A DNA stretch of 10,831 nt from Jimgerdemannia flammicorona (Eukaryota > Mucoromycota > Endogonomycetes > Endogonales > Endogonaceae): the NCBI GenBank assembly GCA_003990745.1, contig RBNI01006932.1, positions 1 through 10,831 on the forward strand. The letters are read 5' to 3'. The position numbers and the translations under genes were made by a program. Below, one piece after another: positions 8,854-10,831 of this stretch. Under the pieces are notes generated by a model that had not been told where the DNA came from, ran no database searches, and worked only from the letters and a program-made list of their open reading frames with translations. The first letter of the stretch is position 1; the number at the start of each line of letters is the position of its first letter.

Positions 8854-9021
8854 CTATATGATATGGCTTAGAACTATCTAGCTATTTCTGTTACTAGTAC
8901 TCCAGTTAAGCAGATGTTCTCTGATAGAGTGAATCTTATTTTTCCTAAGAGATATATACTGAATACTAAGACAATCTAGACTTATATATATCTAAAGTCT
9001 TAGTAGAATATAGGTCACTAA
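8842..9021 (+). pseudogene. hAT transposase remnant, part 2: C-terminal dimerisation domain
   Basis: Frame 1 reads DFPSLYDMA, a TAG, then NYLAISVTSTPVKQMFSD and, after RVNLIFPKRYILNTKTI, a degraded end with LKS and two stops (9001 and 9004). This matches the conserved hAT C-terminal dimerisation segment, where families show M-A-x-x-Y-L-A-I-P-A-T-S-A-x-S-E-R-x-F-S. The TAG sits where Arg or another residue is expected. The Ser-Glu-Arg of the family is replaced by Val-Lys-Gln (8905-8913), so the Glu, which I recall as a catalytic residue in the related Hermes enzyme, is now Lys. The frame ends near TAA 9019-9021. The terminal inverted repeat downstream was not found. Confidence 0.92.
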
Positions 9022-10330
9022 AATTTGGCAAGTCTTGTGAAATTAAAAAAATAAGTTATTTTTTATATAATATTTTTTTTAAAAAAAAAAAAGAGAGTTC
9101 AGCTTAGAGTATAAGATGATAAGCAAGAGAGTATACTATAGTTTGTGATCTCTTAAGCAGTCTGAGTAGAGTAGAGGTTAATAGAGTTGATAGCCCTTTA
9201 CTAGTAACAAAGAGTAATCCCAAGCTACTAGTTAGTATAGAAGTCTAGATCAGAGAAAGTATGTAGAATTTGTAGCCCAATAACTCACTATAAGAAGTAG
9301 CTTCAAGCAGTCAGATTCTAGTATAGATTTGGACCTCAGTGCAGATTCAGACTCCATGGGCACCCTGGCTCTATACTATAGTACTATATCAGTAGCACTA
9401 CAAAGCAGGGCTAAGAGATTAGTAGAGCTCAGCAAAAAGCTAAAATAGTACTATAAAAAGAAGTACCTGACTTTATAAAAGACTACCTAACTTTAACAAA
9501 ACTGCTCCATCTGCTAGTCTCAGATCTTAATGAGCCTATCATTTATTATAAGTATAATAACTATAGTATCTGAGCTCTCCTTGAAGACAATAGTACTGTA
9601 GAGGTTATGTGATTGAAATAGAATAGCTATATTGGCTATAAATGGAACCTCAAAGCTATAAGTGAGATTATACCAGATACTACTACTATCCTTTCAAGTT
9701 GGACCCTTCCTTTCCAAAATATAAAACATTATCAGAGTAATATTATTATCTAAATATGTAGATAGAGAAATATTATACCTAATATACCCCAATGTGACAT
9801 AAGCATATAGTTGAGTAAATTCTTGATCCAGAACCTCATACTGCTAGACAGTACTGGAGAATATCTATCCTTTATTAAGCCCTAAGAGCCCTAGCTTAGA
9901 AATCTATCAAAACAGACAGTATTTGGTCAATCTCTCCTTTTTGCATACAGAAGATAGAAATTCTTAGGCTGCACTAAAAAAAAAAAATCAAGCTCCTCAC
10001 CTTATATAGCATACTAAATTGTATCAAAAAAATATATATAGCTATACTGAGAGTACTACTAAGCTGGCCTGCTATATGCTCTAGCAATCTACTCAAAGAA
10101 CCCCAGATCATAGTTGCTATCCTACATAGACCATATTATGCTCATGAGTAGCTTGCTCTTCAACAGCACTTCTAAAGTTCTGGTAAGGATATGTATAGAA
10201 TCTTATATATCTCTAGAAATTTAATAAAAATAGATTAGTAAAGAAAATCTTGAAAAAAAAAAGATAAATATAGAGAATTTCAGAAAAACTCTAGGGAACT
10301 CACTCTTTGCCAATATTGCAATACACCCAA
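9022..10330. other. TA-rich degraded DNA, no gene recognised
   Basis: About 1.3 kb without CpG and with stops in all frames. It contains T8 followed by A12 at 9073-9092, A13 at 9975-9987 and A10 at 10252-10261, without flanking repeats that I could identify. The part 9420-9740 has protein-like text in frame 1, such as DFIKDYLTLTKLLHLLVSDL (about 9466-9525) and ALLEDNSTVEV, broken by several stops. It may be a further RIP-damaged gene or transposon fragment, but I recognise no family. The 3' terminal repeat of the hAT element should lie somewhere near 9022-9400 and is not visible. Confidence 0.5.
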
Positions 10331-10333
10331 TTT

Positions 10334-10597
10334 CTATCCAAATTCCCCCTTTTTGCTTTTATACTCTCTCTTTTCCACTATCTGATATTTGATATAATTT
10401 TTATAAATCTTATTAATATAGTGATAAAGCTTATCACAATAGAAATTTCTTATCACTATTGCAACCACCTCTCTACAATTGTTAACAATGATATAGTTCT
10501 CTTCATCATTGAATACTCCAGTAGACCAATAGACTTCTTGATTGAGAATAATTAGCTCAAGACATCTCTCTCCGGTATCTCTCAGGTTACACAACAT
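10334..10597 (-). CDS. Hypothetical 87-residue open frame, possibly a gene fragment
   Basis: This is an uninterrupted minus-strand frame in AT-rich DNA. Its text looks protein-like, with segments such as MLCNLRDTGERCLEL and NCREVVAIVIRNF, and has mixed charge with a Lys-rich end (KSKKGEFG). The open frame extends about 12 codons upstream of the chosen ATG before a stop. I recognise no family, signal peptide or membrane segment. Unlike the transposons to the left it has no internal stops, although the region is still CpG-poor. A + strand frame overlaps most of it (10307-10555), so chance openness cannot be excluded. Its start lies only 47 bases from the start of the rightward frame at 10645, too tight for two independent fungal promoters. 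Confidence 0.3.
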   Translation of the reverse strand: MLCNLRDTGERCLELIILNQEVYWSTGVFNDEENYIIVNNCREVVAIVIRNFYCDKLYHYINKIYKNYIKYQIVEKREYKSKKGEFG

Positions 10598-10644
10598 CTG
10601 GAAAGCAACTACTTCATCGTTTTGGAGAAAGAGAGACTAACAAC

Positions 10645-10831
10645 ATGGCGACCAACAGGCAATCTGAGGTGCGTACTGGGCAGGGTGGCCCAAGCGCGTT
10701 CGACTGGCAGCAAGTGGGGAGAGGCCCAGGCCTGGGGGGAGGTATGAGGGGGCTGCTGGCGGGTGGGCGAGGAAGGGGAGGAGGAGGCGGTGGAGGACAG
10801 GGATCTGGGAGGGCTAGCTTTGCGGAGACGG
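10645..10831 (+). CDS. Gly/Arg-rich protein, N-terminus only, runs off the window
   Basis: ATG at 10645 sits in a good eukaryotic start context (CAACATGG, with A at -3 and G at +4) and opens a frame of 62 codons with no stop to the end of the window. The product begins MATNRQSEVRTGQGGPSAFD and continues into a Gly/Arg-rich tract with GRGRGGGGGGG at about residues 42-52. Such RGG-like, low-complexity tails often bind RNA, but no folded domain is visible. Codon usage is G-rich and the segment has about ten CG dinucleotides, in sharp contrast to the preceding 10 kb, so it has escaped the C-to-T damage. It could be a host gene or the start of ORF1 from an undamaged, younger retrotransposon; the sequence in view cannot decide. 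Introns or a splice junction farther on cannot be excluded. Confidence 0.55.
   Translation, partial: MATNRQSEVRTGQGGPSAFDWQQVGRGPGLGGGMRGLLAGGRGRGGGGGGGQGSGRASFAET

Noticed and set aside
9073..9092. T8A12 tract as an intrinsic terminator or retroelement tail
   Set aside because: There is no flanking duplication or polyadenylation signal at the right distance, and bacterial-type terminators do not apply to a fungal locus.
9975..9987. A13 run as another LINE tail
   Set aside because: No AATAAA at a suitable distance, no element sequence upstream and no direct repeat were seen; such runs are expected in TA-rich DNA.
1..10831. CRISPR array, tRNA, rRNA or bacterial operon features
   Set aside because: No regularly spaced repeats, cloverleaf-like boxes or rRNA segments were seen, and the content is eukaryotic transposon DNA.

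Overview
The window looks like a transposon graveyard from a filamentous fungus, most probably an ascomycete, ending at the edge of intact GC-rich DNA. The organism call is inference. It rests on an APE-type LINE of fungal character, a hAT transposase, and mutation typical of repeat-induced point mutation (RIP). CpG is almost absent: reading by eye I found one CG (7825) before about 10,570. TpA is very common, and the reading frames keep recognisable protein motifs but are full of TAG/TGA/TAA codons where Trp, Gln or Arg would be expected.

Region 1 (1-5271) is a LINE-type retrotransposon on the + strand, its 5' end outside the window. A broken ORF1 ends with TAA at 1497-1499. After 31 bases a broken ORF2 begins with ATG at 1531. 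ORF2 carries an APE endonuclease, a reverse transcriptase and a C-terminal region, then AATAAA and a 17-A tail. ORF1 is interrupted by a 50-T tract flanked by perfect 16-bp direct repeats, which looks like a target-primed insertion consisting almost only of poly(A) tail.

Region 2 (5272 to about 9021) holds a hAT-superfamily transposase pseudogene, also on the + strand and readable motif by motif across several frames. It is split at 7638/8841 by a second poly(A)-tailed retroinsertion of about 1.2 kb, flanked by imperfect 13-bp direct repeats. The source of that insert is not recognised.

Region 3 (9022 to about 10,330) is TA-rich DNA with no gene I can name. Region 4 (10,334-10,831) contains a protein-like open frame on the minus strand and then an abrupt change to G-rich, CpG-containing DNA. 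An undamaged Gly/Arg-rich reading frame starts at 10645 and runs off the window.

None of the transposon genes can be functional as they stand. The layers give a partial history: the hAT was present first, the 1.2-kb insert landed in it before or during the C-to-T damage, the LINE was heavily mutated, and the poly(T) tract probably arrived last because its flanking repeats are identical.
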